A stretch of 64,000 nt of DNA from Patiria pectinifera (lineage: Eukaryota; Echinodermata; Asteroidea; Valvatida; Asterinidae): positions 22,651,513 to 22,715,512 of the forward strand of contig CM057147.1 of the NCBI GenBank assembly GCA_029964075.1, in the 5' to 3' direction. The translations under genes and the position numbers were made by a program. Below the pieces are notes generated by a model. The model ran no database searches. It was not told where the DNA came from and saw nothing but the letters and a program-made list of their open reading frames with translations. Below, one piece after another: positions 43,940 through 57,202 of this stretch; within the stretch, counting starts at the first letter, position 1; each line of letters starts with the position of its first letter.

Positions 43940-45194
43940 GATACCACGACCCCAGTCAGCGGCTGTTTCGTGCGCCACCATCTGTAGATCGGTCTGCACA
44001 ACAGACTGCGATGACAGCATTGTCTACCAGCTCATTTCTGACTACCCTCGGCCACACAAAACAGCAGCTCACAGACTGTTGAGGAACTAGGTGGAAGGTG
44101 AGGATCTCTCTCTCTCGAGTATCTTCATAAAATAAAAACTATTAACAGGAAGAGCAGCAACTGCTCATTTAAACCAGTCTGTTGAAGGACTCCCCCAAAT
44201 TTGTTTAAAAAAACCCACTAAATATGAAAGAAAGAAAAAAGATTTTATAAAAATATGTACTCGGCATACACAATAATATAATACAAAAAAAATTAAAATA
44301 AAACCAATTCTTTTGTATAATACATTACAAATTTCTTTGTGTTGTGGCACTTCAAATTTGGTGCTTGCTTTGAATACAGTGTTTTTAAAGTTGAAAGCAG
44401 TTACAATGTTATGCTTGTGTGAAACGGTGAAATATTCACAGCCAAAATGACGAATTCCCAAGGCCAGTGTCTGTCACTGGATGTGCCTTTGTCAAACTTT
44501 TGCCGTTGCCAACAAACGCTCTTTCATACTCAAAAGCAGTGCAGGGTTTGACAGAATAGCTGGTTAATACTGGCAGTCTGCCTAATCGGTAGATCTGACG
44601 TTGGGAAGAGTTTTGGAAAATGGATTCCAAGCACAAGTGCGTGCGCCCTCTCTTGGTTAGAAAGAGAGAGTTGGGCAGGACTCTTAAATGCATTTGCTCA
44701 GTACGGTTGGTGCTAACACAGAGACGCTGAAGCTTGTGGACATTTGGATGTGAGATTTGAGGGCATTAAGGGGGGAGATTAGTCACGATTTTCCTGATTT
44801 CAGGATTTCATTGTCAGGATTTTTCGGATTTTCAGGATTTTTTGAAAGGAATCCGTTATTGAAATCTGGATTTCCTGAGGTTTTACCATCAAGGTGTTTT
44901 TACATAAAAGTTTATATAAAACAAAAGAAATGGGTGTGTTTAGTGTTTAGGCGAATACAAACTCAACCATAGACGTTGCTCTGGGGCCCTTGGCAACCCT
45001 CAAACCCTCTGCTGATTATTTTGTGGATTTTCAGTTTCCCCATCAATCTCACCTCTGTAATCGTGTGTACTTGGTGATATGAACTCACAAACCAGTATAC
45101 ATGTACACACACAGTGTGTCCCATATGTGGAGCTCCCACGAGTGTCTAACAAGCGCCACCTACTGGTCATGCACTGAGATACATGTAGCCCTTC

Positions 45195-45434
45195 GCTCGT
45201 ACCCCCCGTCCTGCAAACAGGACGCTGGGAACGGCTGATCTCTTCTAGCTCTCATCGGATAGATTTTGCGTGACCTGTGATGTACATGCAGCACTGCCGC
45301 TGTTTATCATACATAGCGCGCGCTAGCTGCATGCGAAGATAAGTTACCAATAATGCCATCCGTACTTCCTTCACAAGATTCTGTGAAGCTCATCAGCCCC
45401 TCCTAGCACCCTGTTTGCAGGGCGGGGGTACGAG
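45195..45434. repeat. Inverted-repeat element flanked by a 12-bp direct repeat
   Basis: GCTCGTACCCCCCGTCCTGC at 45195 pairs with GCAGGGCGGGGGTACGAGC ending at 45434. ATGTAGCCCTTC occurs immediately outside on both sides (45183-45194 and 45437-45448), which could be a target duplication or part of the element end. Confidence 0.6.
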
Positions 45435-48103
45435 CAAATGTAGCCCTTCAAACGTACCTAAGCAGTGTCTAGTGCTGATAAAATCAGCTCAAAGCGCCTC
45501 TATTGTCCACAAGGGGAAAAAAATGATTATTCGACCTCGACTAAACACGTGCATGCTACTCGATCAGTGCATGCTACTCGATCAGAACCTAACAAAATTA
45601 AGTCGATCGTGACTTATTCCTTAAATTTTGACTTTGCCTTTCCTCAAGTGCAGAGGAAAGTAAACTGACAAAAGTGACGTAACAAATTTATTCACCAAAG
45701 ACATTTATCATGTTTATGGTTGCTTTCGCATGCTTACGTACTTCAGGGCACCGCTAGGGTTTAAAAAAAACACTTCTTTGAGTATATTGTCAGAACTGTT
45801 TTAAAGTTTTGAAAGAACACCATACACTGGTTGAACAACATCCAGATGTAAATAAGTGATTGCTTGCAAATATTTTCTTTCAGTAAGGTACATTTTAGCT
45901 TTTAAAGATAAATATCAAAATGTGTGAAAACAATCGGAAACATATTAATCACCCAAATGTAAACATGTTATCTTTTTTTCTTTTTTTGGTTTTGTTTAAT
46001 GTGCAGCTGTCAAAATATATAAATTGTAAATGATAGCAGGAAAAAAAAAAGCTTTAACTACATGGAATTCTAATTATCAATTAAATATTGACTCTTAAAA
46101 ATTTAAAACACAACCCTCCTATTGTTTAACCAGTCACAGACAGTCAAAAATTACTTCAACTTCCTGTGCCATGCATTTAAAAAAAAAAAAAACCAGTCAG
46201 ATCACATCCATGTAAACACTTTGACCAGTCAAATTCCATCAACGGACAAACAAGGTAACTGGTAGCTACAGTTGGCATATCAATCACCTCCAGTCAAAGC
46301 ATGGCTATTTGAAATTTAGAAGGGCATTTTTAACTGTTAAAAACAGTCACTTGAATGATTTTGACTGCTGTGATGGTGTACCTGAATTTTCCAGCGAGGG
46401 GATAAATATATAAATTAAATTAATTAAGCTTACTTTTAACACTATCTTTCTTTAAGTATTATCTAGTGCACAACCTGACAAATTCTTAAGTTTGCTTTTT
46501 GTTTAACCTTTGCAAATGTTTCTCGATATAAAAGATGGGATATGGCAAGCGTGACAGCTTTTTGTCACGTTCATCAGTTTTATTCATCGTACTTGTGGTT
46601 TTTGTTCAGGAAATCCAAATTGAAGTAGCACACCAAGACAATACAGTTGATGAAATATTGGAAAATGTAAAGTTCACAATGGTTGATTATCCTAAAAGGC
46701 CTATACTTTCATCTTTCACAAGTGAAGTTTTTTTAGGCTACTTTCTTGCCTGCCTAATACTCCAAGACATGGTTCCTTTTTGGCTAAATTACCAAAACAC
46801 GGATCAGTGGGATCACCCATTCACTTCACACTTAATCGACTCCAGTTTAATGTAGTTTTCACATTTGAAGTTAGATTTGTCTCCATTGCCACATTTTACA
46901 TGATTTTTTTTGTATGTATTCTACCAATGTGAGTTTAAAAAAAAAATCATCATTTAACAAACGATATAACATATCAATCATACTTTTGAGCAGAAAACTT
47001 CTAAAAACAACTGGAATTTGCTTCTGAAGTGAATCACAAACAATACATTACACACACTGTACACAGCATCTACAGCACAACTAACAATATGTAAAGCCTT
47101 TCTCATCAGCGTATGAGTTAATTCTTCCTTTTGAAATCCCTTATGGGGAATAATTTTTATCAAACAGACATTTTTTGCTCTACTAACTACAGATCACCAT
47201 TCTTTGGCAGCATTGCTAGTACATGTACAGTAATTTTCGCTGTAAGCGCTAGGCTGGTAAGCACAGAATCTTAAGTTACCTGATATAGGCATGCACACAA
47301 GCCGAAATTCCTTGCTAACCCTGGAAACATGCTCACCCTTAGTGCCAGATTTTTGCTCTTGGTAAAATGGGCTTCTGTGCTTTGTGTGATAATGGTAAGC
47401 AGAGTTCATGAAACATGCATGACCCAGGTATAAAAAAGCATATGTCTGCTAAACCTGATTGTGGCGAGTCACAATGATCGGGACCCAAATTAAAGAAAAA
47501 AAATTAAAATATGTAGCAATTATCAAAACAAGTGCAAATGAGATTCATTATTAGGCTGGTATTTTGGACTTATTTGGTGAAAGTTTCATGTACATCCATT
47601 GTACCATTTTGAAGAAAAGTGCTAGCAAAGAACACAAGCTAAAAAACACTCTGACCATGGTTCCATGGTTCAACAAATTTATTGAAATCGTGTACTGATG
47701 TGAAGCGGTGTCAACAAATAAAAACCTGGTCATGGTGACTGACTCACTTGAAGTTAAAAAAGGCAAAACCAATTCCGTGTGCAGACTGGAAAATGAGCCA
47801 CTTCAATGAAAATGGCATAACTCCTCACCACAGCCACTAATTTGAAAAAATTCAAAATTCCTGTGAAAGCCAAGGTAATAACCATTCATATGAAACACTC
47901 AGTTTCGCCACACACAAAAAATGGTGAAGTTGGGTCCAGATCATTCTGACTGGCCCTGTAATGCATTTTCTCTCCAACCATTTCCCACTGTGAAGTTTGT
48001 ACACAGAAAGTTTTTTTCTTCCCCATTTTAACTTGTTAGCTCTAAGTGTGATTTAAGAGTATACAAATGAAAACACAAGCATGACAGGCTTCCTGTGTGT
48101 TGT

Positions 48104-48411
48104 CCAGGGCTGTGCAAATGATTTAGTATTATTCGATTATTCTAAGTTGGACTTCATCAAATATTTGAATATATTCAATTTCAAAATGCGCTCATCAATC
48201 AAATTTATCACTGATTGGGATTTGCGTGCACCTATGACAAACAACAAACAGTAAAAAGCATGCAACTTATCAGACAACATTATGGACATATTTCATCACC
48301 TTCTTGAGATTGCTCACATTTTACGAATGTTTGAATTGATAAAATGCTATTCAGAGTTTCGGGTGATGATCAAATATCCAAATATTTGGTGCATTCAGCA
48401 CACCCCTATCA
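48104..48411. repeat. Diverged MITE related to 3259-3690
   Basis: The CAGGGCTGTGCAAATGATTTAG start and the CAAATATTTGGTGCATTCAG, CACACCCCTAT end are imperfect inverted repeats. The ends resemble the TAGGGCTGTCC family. Confidence 0.4.
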
Positions 48412-49321
48412 TAATACTGAACTATGCTCGGCGAGTGATGAAACCTGCCTAACAGTGTGAAAATTACAAGCAAAAAAAGAAGGGTTTATAGTACCCTGGT
48501 TCTTGATCAATTTTCAGTCGTTGTTAGCATTAAAAATGATTTCTATTGCTACAACTTCTCGACTTAATCTGTTCTGGCAGATTGAACGAATACTTCTTCT
48601 TGAATGGGTTTGCAGTTGAAGTTAATAAAAAGTAAATTATTTACGTGTGTTTTTCAATATAAGGTTTTCTCTGCAACAATAAAGTGTTCTGTGTATGTCT
48701 CATAAAAATAACTTTTTCATGCAGATTGCACTTCCTTTTTCATCGGTTCAAAATTATTTTTAATTGTGGGTTAAAAAAAAATAGCAAATACACTTGAACA
48801 TTATATTAATTAAGTTTAATATTTTCATAAAATATATAAATGGTTTATCTTAAAAGTTAGTACTGTACTATAGATATCACCACATTTCAATCCTGTTGGA
48901 AGTTGCCGCAGCGATATACATTGTCTAATAATACATGCTTAACCAAACAGCGGTGCTTATTATTTTCTTTATTGAAAATGCGTATTTTGGTTAGTAGTAG
49001 TTTTGGGTTTACATTTTGCAATCAGCTTAACTGCACAAGCACAGTAGATTACATTAAAAGCTTTTAAGATTTTTCTTCGTTAGGCAGTTTTGTGATAAAT
49101 ATTCTATGTTCTGCACCAGCCTTACTGCCTGTCTACACGATTTAATTTCGCGATAACTAAAGTTTACTCAAGGGTTGTTCTTCGCAAGCAAGCTTAAATG
49201 TCACGATACAAGCTTCTTCACACTTACACTCTCCTTCCTTGACACCGAATCTTTAGTTCAATCTTTCTTATAGTACTGACTTCACTTTATCCCAGTATCC
49301 TGGCTTATAGCCAGCTACAGA

Positions 49322-49742
49322 TCAGGGGTGTGCATTTACGGGTAGTATGGGAATCGGGTACCGCTTGAAAGAATACCCGGGTACCCGTTAAAGAAACTCA
49401 ACCCCAAAATTCAATCCTTGGAATTTGCTGTTCAGATTGTTCGCAAAGGTCCGCACAATGATACTACAACATGTAGGTGTTTCAATACGGAAAGAAAGCT
49501 TTACGGTATTACTGCAACTTATGCGAGAGTCATGAAGGTGAATTATGTTTTTGTTTTCCCATATAGCATGGTTTTCATTTTGAAAATTTCCACAAATAAC
49601 ATTCAAAACCTTGCTTTTTCATTGTCCGAGAAGTTACTAAGTAAGTTGTGAAGTTGGTTACAGGAACCCGATTCCATAATCTGGAACCGGTTTCGGACAT
49701 CAACGATCGGGTACTCGGTTCCCGGCCGAAGCACAACCCTAC
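49322..49742 (-). repeat. Dispersed element with GGGGTGTGCAT / GCACAACCCTA ends
   Basis: Imperfect inverted ends enclose CGGGTACC-rich segments. It is the inverse-orientation relative of 4497-4915 and is better preserved. Confidence 0.55.
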
Positions 49743-52700
49743 TACAAATTGTGGTGTTTTTTAAAATTTAGCCAGAAGTTCTACCACACTGCAGTACTCC
49801 CACTACCTATTAAACAAATTGGTAATCCGCGTAACTTCTTGACTGCAGTAAATAATAACTATGCTATAAAAGAAAAACAGGCATACATTCATGCATTGAT
49901 GTGTTTGATGCAAACAACTAAAATCAATTCTAGAGCATCCCTGAATCATTTCAATTTCACTTCCTGTTAGTGTTAAGTTAGGTAGTTAAGCATTTTGTTT
50001 TTCAAAAAGGGACAAAGGCCTGCACGTGCATTTAATTTCTCGATTTTTGTGTGTAGTTAATATAACATTTCATGTGAATTTTTATCTGACTTTAGTTAAA
50101 AATATTGGTTCTCTTAAAAATCGCTTTTCTTGTGTCATTTCAGCAGTTTTATAATATCAGTGTTCAGTTTTGTTTTCAGGTCGTGTAATATTTCCTTTCA
50201 ACACCTTGGTTGTGATTGCTTTGCCATTCTTGTGAAAATCATTTATTTTCTTTCAAAGTAAATGTCAGTTTTTGATTCTTGTCCTGAGCTTTCTTTTTGA
50301 TGGTGCGATTATTGAAGTGAAATGATATGTGATAACCAAAACAGATATCAATACTCATCATTTATTATTTTCAAGTAATTATTATCAGGCAAATTGTAAA
50401 CTACCACATACCAGGTTGTGATCATGTAACGTTTTTAGCGGAAGCGAATGAAATATCCAGAGAAAGGTATCACAATGCAGTTTCTAGAGCCAATTATTTG
50501 AACAGAAATTTAGGTGTTTGTGGAATTGTATCAAGCAAGCAATACGTGATTTCCTTGAAAAATATCCAGTAAAATTTATTCACAGAGAACCCATAAGGGA
50601 CTCAATTTCATCGAGCTGTGCTGCAATTATCATTTGTAATCTTGCTAAGCTAAAACAATAGTAACTTGACACAAGCACCATACATCACAGAATACTTTTT
50701 AAAGCAATGTTAGTGCTTACTGCTTGCATAGCAGCTTAATACTCCCTTTTAAGAGAGTATAAAGAAATTTAAATTGAGGAGCACTTTCATCTGATGAGCC
50801 CCCAAAAAATGTTTAAGTTGAAAATGTGTGTCATCAGATCAAGATTGGCTTTTTTTCCTAACTGATTGTGAAATGCTGTTTTAACATACTTTTTGTTAAC
50901 GGGCCAATTCCCAAAGCAACCATTTTACTCATGGTATTTGTAAGATGATTGTCAAAGCTCTCTTTGTTTCCATCCACTTGGGTTTGGGTTTTAACTTTTT
51001 TAATCAGCAAATAACAAAAGTCAACCATAGGCCCATAACAGACCTTTATGCAGAATCAGAGAGCAAATATGCATAGATTTGAATAGGCATGAGAAAAACC
51101 TGTTGCATTCATCGTTACTAAATTGAAATAACAAGGGACACCCTCAAAGATACCTGCAATATGTAAAAGGTGTATTTCTCACTAAGATCACAATTCATAA
51201 TGTATACTGGTTCATCAGTGATGCAATATCACTTAAAAACCTAAAAACTCCAAACTGAACTGTACATGTAAATCAGTTTAACAAGTACATGGGTTCATGT
51301 GCGAGGTTGGGGAAATGGTCTTCTGTCATATCATTAGTTCTTTCGACAACAAACGAGTGCAGTGTATACATTCTTTGGTTCTGTTTAAAAAAAATCTGAT
51401 TGTAGGATTCTCAATAAAATAAATGGTTGCTTAAATAAAAATTAACGTTTGGATCCCTTGCGTCTATGTGATCTAGACCTGCTTATTAACATACTTTAGC
51501 TGTACTTTCGAGTGTTGGTGATACCATTTTCTGGAAATACCAAATTGTAATTCCAAAGTAAAGTATGTGAGTGATAAACAATTAAGTTGTTTAACAATGG
51601 TTTTATCATCATAAGCATTTAGTAAGAAATGAGTTTTAATTTTTATTATTAAGAGATTATGTTTCAAGTTGTGGGACTATGCCAGCTGTAAACTTTAAAA
51701 ATGGAGTATATGTAGCTCATTAAGTAATCGTAAACGCCCCAACGATGTATTTTATATATTTTACAAATGGTAATTTTTCTGTCTTTGTCCCCTTATATTG
51801 GGTGTTGGTGTTCTCGTAAATCGGATAGGTTGTGTCCAGTTGAGAAAAAAATAGGAATATGTGTTATTAATTATCAAATTTTAGTTAAATGTTATGTCAA
51901 AAGATGCGAAATAATTGCAATTTTACTATTACAACAGGTTTATTTGTATGCACTTTCGGCAATTTGATTTTCCCCCATGCTTTTTGTGCTGTTGCTCGTT
52001 GCAGAAATATCGATAAGAAAATAAGCATACTTATGAATTTCTGTTAATTTATTTGGGAATATAATAATGTTAATTTGCTAGTTTATAGAATCATTTTATT
52101 AAAAACAGTTCTGTTATCATGCCTGAATGCACCCAAACGCTTGTACAAGCAAATTTCAATGAAATAAATAATTATGAGCTAAAAAAAAAAAACAGGAGAA
52201 ATGTCGGAGTGTCCTTAAAAAAAGGGTGTGTTTTTTAACCGTGTTCAATTTATGTGTAACTAGACTATCTCGATACATTTGTTACGGTCACTTGCCTCAT
52301 CGATTAGTGTGTGGAAAGTCCTGCGGTCAATGTCACAAACCTGAGAAACTGAGAAACAGACAAACAGATATTAATTTTTAGCAAATGAGTAATTGACGTA
52401 CGTCCTTGCCACTGGAAAGGTTATCCACGTGTGGGTTTCAAATGCCAATTTTAATAAAAATTTAAAGGACAAACCGGCCTGGCTATTAAATTACCTATTA
52501 AAGTAGCTTCCCTTTAGAGTTCTTAATTATTTATAAAGCAAAAAGGTTTTTTTTTTTTTTTACATTAGATATCTACTATAAAAAAAGCAAGTTGAGTGCA
52601 TTGTCGGTTTATTTGATTGTATTATAGGTAACGATTTTACGTCTTGTTTTTGATATATTCCAGTTTGTATATGTCTTGCAGTCACGTGACTGTCAATCGC

Positions 52701-52969
52701 TCGTTGAATCAAGGAGGTAAGAAAAGACGTTGGACGGCATGCTTTATGCCGTCCTAAATGTTGGTTTCATTACCTCAACTGTGCGACCTCTATAATTAAT
52801 TGCTAAATTCTCTAATAACCCCCCCCCCCCTCCCCCCCAAAAAAACACACCGGTGCCTTCAGAATGAAGGAGAAAGCATCTAAGAGTAGTATTTTTTATT
52901 CCGGGCAGCATGCACTGGCCACGTGACCCCATCCCACAAACCTGCATTGATCCGCCCCTCCATATTCGC

Positions 52970-53691
52970 TAGTCTGGTTCCCCGACCTGACAATTTCCCC
53001 CGACGTCTACACGTCTAAATTGTAGGTCAGGCAGCCTCCGTGGCTAAAAATAAACATGACGACATTGACGGCCCTTTTTCAAAGCTCGGCTTCGTTTCCG
53101 AATTCGCTTTATCACATAAAGCTTTTAATGTTCCGATCATTTTTTTAAAAATAAATCACTTGCTTCATATATCATACAGTTATGATATACAGTTTAATAC
53201 TTCTGTAAGAAAACATTGACTAATTTTGACCTGGAATTTTCAAAGTTAGACACCCAAACAGCACTGTAAGCAGGCGGAGCCGAATTGAGACCACGCCGAG
53301 TTTTGGAAAATGCCGGTAACGGTCGTCAAATTCAAACTAGTGCATGACGCAGCAAAAAGTTCGCCCCTCGTATACGATCCGAGTGCAAAATCGTCGTTGA
53401 ATTTCAAGTTTTCTAAATAAAAGCAATGGATATTAATTATCAACTAGTTTTTTAAAGTTTTTAATAAGCAATTAGCAGTTAATAAAACCTATATTATACT
53501 CGGAAATACTCGGACACTATCCGATAGTCGACGAAATGAATTCGGCAAACTTTGGGGCATTTTCGGAAAAAGGAGGAATTCCTCCCGTTTTAGTCACGTG
53601 ATGTAAATTGTAATACATTGTATTACCGGAGGCTACCTGACCTAAGATTCATCAGGAAAAGTCGGAATCTTTTGGTCTGGGAACCAGACTA
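52970..53691. mobile_element. 722-bp non-autonomous transposon with 9-bp target duplication
   Basis: TAGTCTGGTTCCC at 52970-52982 is inverted at 53679-53691. CATATTCGC is repeated exactly outside both ends (52961-52969 and 53692-53700), a clean 9-bp target site duplication. There is no transposase ORF. A 9-bp duplication fits Mutator-like or foldback elements (inference). The same TIR-like sequence (AGTCTGGTTCyCTGAC and its inverse) occurs inside MITE copies A-C. Confidence 0.8.
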
Positions 53692-54138
53692 CATATTCGC
53701 CCCCTGCCTCGCTCAGATTTGGATCATTTGCATAAATGCCAACAGTAACGTTCCGAATTATTATCCAAAGATAAAAGATTAAAGATCGTACTGGTACTAA
53801 ACACCCCGTTAAATTATTCCATCTGGCCTGCTGTCATTTAGAAGAAATCAAGAACATTAAGGTGACTTTCAACGATTAGTCAATTTACTGAATTTTTAAA
53901 ACATAGAGTGCTAATAATGTGCTATAGACGAAATCGTTTTTCGAGATCAAAAGGCTTTGCATGTTTTACCTTGTTTTTACTATTTTCTCGAAAAGTGTTA
54001 TATCCACTGAGCTAAAAGTTCAACAGATTAGGTTATGAACATTCTTCGTTGGATTTTGAGTGGTGTTATTGTTGGAAACTAACAAAATGCATAAAAAGCA
54101 AATGATCCTGTAATTGTACGGACGGCAGATAGGCGATG

Positions 54139-54419
54139 GGATTGTGCCTTTGATGATACAAGCATGGCATTTGGCACACAGTCAGAGTATGTCATGAGAA
54201 AGATATTTGGCTATAGGACCATCGCAGATTTGTCCTTTGAAAAAAAGTAAGGGTAGAATAACAAGCAATGGCAGCCTTTGGAAATGTTAAAAATTGCTTG
54301 CTATTCCAACTATATTTTTTGCAGAGGACAAATCTGCGATGGCCATAGCCAAAGATCTTTCTTAAGACATACCCTGACTGTGTGCCAACTACCAAGCTTT
54401 GCCAATGCACAATTCCCCC
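54139..54419. repeat. Palindromic element
   Basis: TTGGCACACAGTCAGAGTATGTC near 54171 pairs with GACATACCCTGACTGTGTGCCAA near 54366. GGACCATCGCAGATTTGTCC near 54218 pairs with GGACAAATCTGCGATGGCC near 54326. Loop about 85 bp. Confidence 0.65.
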
Positions 54420-54435
54420 AAATATTTCCCCTATA

Positions 54436-54814
54436 AGGCCAAAAAAATATTCGGTCTCTGGTCAGACCAAAGTTCCGGAACTGACGCGGCGACGCGGCTT
54501 TTTTTTGGGGGGGGGAGGGGCTTTTTTTTTTTCAAGCTTGGATCATGTACAGACAAGGTGGGGTACTATTTTGCTTTTTTTGTGTCCTCCTGTACATTGG
54601 TGTCCTTCATAATTTGCCTTCGATCATTTGCCTTGGTGCAATTTCCCATTCCTTAATGCTTTTTGGTAATGAGGAGGTGCGGAAATAGAGGGCGCTGTTG
54701 GAGCTACATTGTACCACGGAACATTTTGGGGGAAAAAAAGATCGACGCGCATGATTAAAATCGACGCGCGCGCTGACCAGAGACCGACTTATTTTTTTTT
54801 TGGGGGGGGGCCTA
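54436..54814. repeat. Foldback MITE with GGCC / G-run ends, relative of 319-699
   Basis: AGGCC, an A run and TCGGTCTCTGGTCAG at the left pair with CTGACCAGAGACCGA, a T run, a G run and CCT at the right. GACGCGGCGACGCGG-like segments occur inside both this element and the one at 319-699. Confidence 0.6.
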
Positions 54815-54836
54815 ATATCTGCCCCAATATGCCCTT

Positions 54837-55123
54837 TCATTCACAAAAGTCCTGAAAGGACCAGTGACCGCTTGCGTCTTGCCACGTGGACACGCCCACG
54901 TAAACCGTACTTGGACGCTGCCCACCGTACCAATTCTTACTCATCATCGGGGAGGGAGAATTTCCTCCCGTGCCAACCTGCACATTCCCATCATTGTACT
55001 CGATCCAGAAAAGACGATCCTCCGCATCTGAAAGGATTCCGTTGGTAGTAATCTGTTTCTGACCAGCCTCACACGCCTTGCACGTACGGATGGCGCTCTT
55101 CGTGTTCGTGTAACCACCAATAA
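54837..55123 (-). CDS. Terminal exon of a FAMeT (Methyltransf_FA) domain protein
   Basis: On the minus strand, an acceptor TCATTCATGAAACAG ends at 55124 and the exon runs to TGA 54837-54839. It encodes IGGYTNTKSAIRTCKAC, GILSDAEDRLFWIEYNDG, QVGTGG and YVGVSTWQDASGHWSF, ending FQDFCE. The GG..NTKS.IR, FWI.Y.DG, VG.G and YVGVSTW....WSF pattern is that of the farnesoic acid O-methyltransferase (Methyltransf_FA) domain. In most animals this is a non-catalytic beta-rich module of extracellular proteins; the name does not imply the enzyme. Only the domain's C-terminal part is here, and other exons are not found upstream in the window. A palindromic MITE begins 20 bp away in the intron. Confidence 0.75.
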
Positions 55124-55143
55124 CTGTTTCATGAATGAGACAA

Positions 55144-55387
55144 GGGCCCAATTTCATAGAGCTGCTTAAGCAGAAAATTTGCTTAAGCACGAAAAAACAT
55201 TGCTTAGTAAAATTAGGTTACCAGCCAAAACTCCAGGTGATGTACATTGCTTGTGACTGGTATTTAGCTGTTGTTTACTTAGCATAACAATCGCATGGAC
55301 TTTTGGCCGGTAACCTGATTTTATTAAGCAAGACGTTTTTGTGCTTAAGCAAATTTTGTGCTTAAGCAGCTCTATGAAATTGGCCCA
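55144..55387. repeat. Palindromic MITE (GGGCCCAATTTCATAGAGCTG ends)
   Basis: GGGCCCAATTTCATAGAGCT at 55144 pairs with AGCTCTATGAAATTGGCCC ending at 55386. CTTAAGCA repeats and GGTTACCAGCCAAAA / TTTTGGCCGGTAACC extend the pairing inward. It lies in the intron beside the FAMeT exon. No clear target duplication. Confidence 0.75.
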
Positions 55388-55799
55388 AGGATTGAAACTA
55401 TGGGTTCGCCGTTGTAATAATGTAGTTTTATCGAATCTTGTTGTAGGTTTTCCTGGACAATTTTGGAAAATGTGTACATGAATTTGTAAAAGAAGCAATC
55501 GTTTTCGTGCGAAATAGAATGAACGTTCCAAATCCCTGGTTGTATATTAACAAATGATAATTCTATTTCCATTCAGTCGTTAAATAAAATCAGCGTACGA
55601 TTTTTAAAGGGGCACACCCCCTCCTGCGCCCCCTCCGTTTGCCACGCCCCTGGCTGCTTTGAGCATCCATTCCTCGCCCCGAAATTCACAACATTTCAAG
55701 ATATCCCATGAAACAATAACTCAAACTTATCATTGCAGCTTGTAAAAGGTACACCGTTCATAAACGGATTGCTTCGATTGTTGTACTAACCCTTTCAAG

Positions 55800-56675
55800 G
55801 GTCCGTGTACATACCGTCCAATCAGTTACCGTTTGGAAATTGTCAAAAGAAAAATGAAAAACGAACCCTTCACCGTTTACCCTATTACAATCTTGGTACA
55901 GAAACAGAAAAAGGAAATCGTTTACCAGTTTCCGTTTATGCGTCTAAAAAACGAAAACAGAAAAACAAAAGTGTTGTACCTTTTACCCTTTTTGAAATTG
56001 TAAACAGAAAAATGAAAAAGCAAACCCTTTTCCAATTTTTGGTTTTGGATTTTTGAACAGCAAAATGAAAAACAAAAACCTTTTCCAGTTTTGGTTTTGA
56101 ATTTTTGAACAGGAAAATGAAAAAGCAAACCCTTTATCAATTTTTGGTTTTGGATTTTTGAACAAAAAATGAAAAAAACAAACCCTTTCCAGTTTTTGTT
56201 TTAAATTTTTGAACCAAAAAGAGGAAAAGCAAACCCTTTACCCTTTTTTGCTTTTGAATTTGTGGAAAGAAAAAGAAAAAGGAAACCCTTTACCAGTCAC
56301 CGTTTTTGATTTTTTTCAAAAGAAAAAGGAAAAAGCAAACCCTTTACCCGTATTTGTTTTGAAATTTGTGAACCAAAAAAAGGAAAAGCAAACCCTTTGC
56401 CAGTTTTTGCTTTTGAATTTTTGAAAAGAAAAAAGAAAAAGGTACCCTTTACCAGTGACCGTTTTTGATTTTTTAAAAAGAAAAAAGAAGAAGCAAACCC
56501 TTTACCGGTTACCGTTTTTTAATTTTAAAAAGAAAAAAGGAAAAGCAAACCCTGTACTGTACACCGTTTTTGAGTCTGTGTTCAGAAAAAGAGACAACGC
56601 ATCGAGTTACAGCATTCCGCTTTTGATGCGTATAAAACAAAATCATCAATTGTTTTCCTTTGTATACAGTTAACA
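55800..56675 (+). repeat. Minisatellite arm A of a long inverted pair
   Basis: About 15 degenerate units of roughly 50-60 bp, each containing AAAGCAAACCCTTTACCAGT-like sequence and a T-rich half (TTTTTGCTTTTGAATTTTTG), end in a unique block (CAACGCATCGAGTTACAGCA, TTGTATACAGTTAACAT). The same block and units occur inverted from 63507 to the window end. ORFs here are repeat artefacts. Confidence 0.8.
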
Positions 56676-57202
56676 TCTCGGTGTAGTACTGCTTTGTTAT
56701 ATAAATAATATATATATTATAGACTGTCCTTCTGGTTTTAATTAATAAAATAGAAGCAAGAAATAATAATTAAAACAAGCTTTGCTTAAAGTTGGCAAAA
56801 AAATACAAATGTTAAGAAAAAGGTACAGAACTTGGTTCTTCTACGGGTGGGGGGTTACGTCACACGCCCTCATCCCGACATCATCGCCATCCCCCTCCCA
56901 TACAGCAGATCAGACTGCTCACTTAAGGCCAAAGCCATATAACGTTGCAGCTGCGCTGTTTGAAATTTTACCGTAAAAACTACAAGTAGGCCTAAAAACA
57001 AATACGTACCTGAAAAATACGGCTAATCTCATGTCTTCCTATCTTAAAGAAAGGCATTTAGTCCCTCTGCACAAACAAAGTTGTCAAATCCAAACAATAT
57101 TCTTCACACACACAAAAACAGCACAAAAGTGGCTATAATAAGACAAAGTAGGGGGCCTAGAGAGAGCAATGTGCATGCCCGTCATAATCCATGGTCGCAC
57201 AC

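Larger units (their letters stand above)
43940..52969. other. Long stretch without supported genes
   Basis: Contents seen: the 3' UTR of the preceding gene to about 44150, an inverted-repeat element at 45195-45434, hAT-like remnant at 48104-48411, a dispersed element at 49322-49742, and AT-rich sequence with many A or T runs. A 106-codon frame at 46535-46855 begins with a hydrophobic stretch but has no other support. No splice-linked exon chain was found. Confidence 0.5.

Noticed and set aside
46535..46855. 106-codon ORF with an N-terminal hydrophobic stretch
   Set aside because: No domain, no splice context and AT-rich surroundings; a chance frame is more likely.
55805..56673. Lys/Phe-rich ORFs (KRKSKPF-type)
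   Set aside because: Arise from the 50-60 bp minisatellite; the inverse ORFs at 63509-63971 have the same cause.
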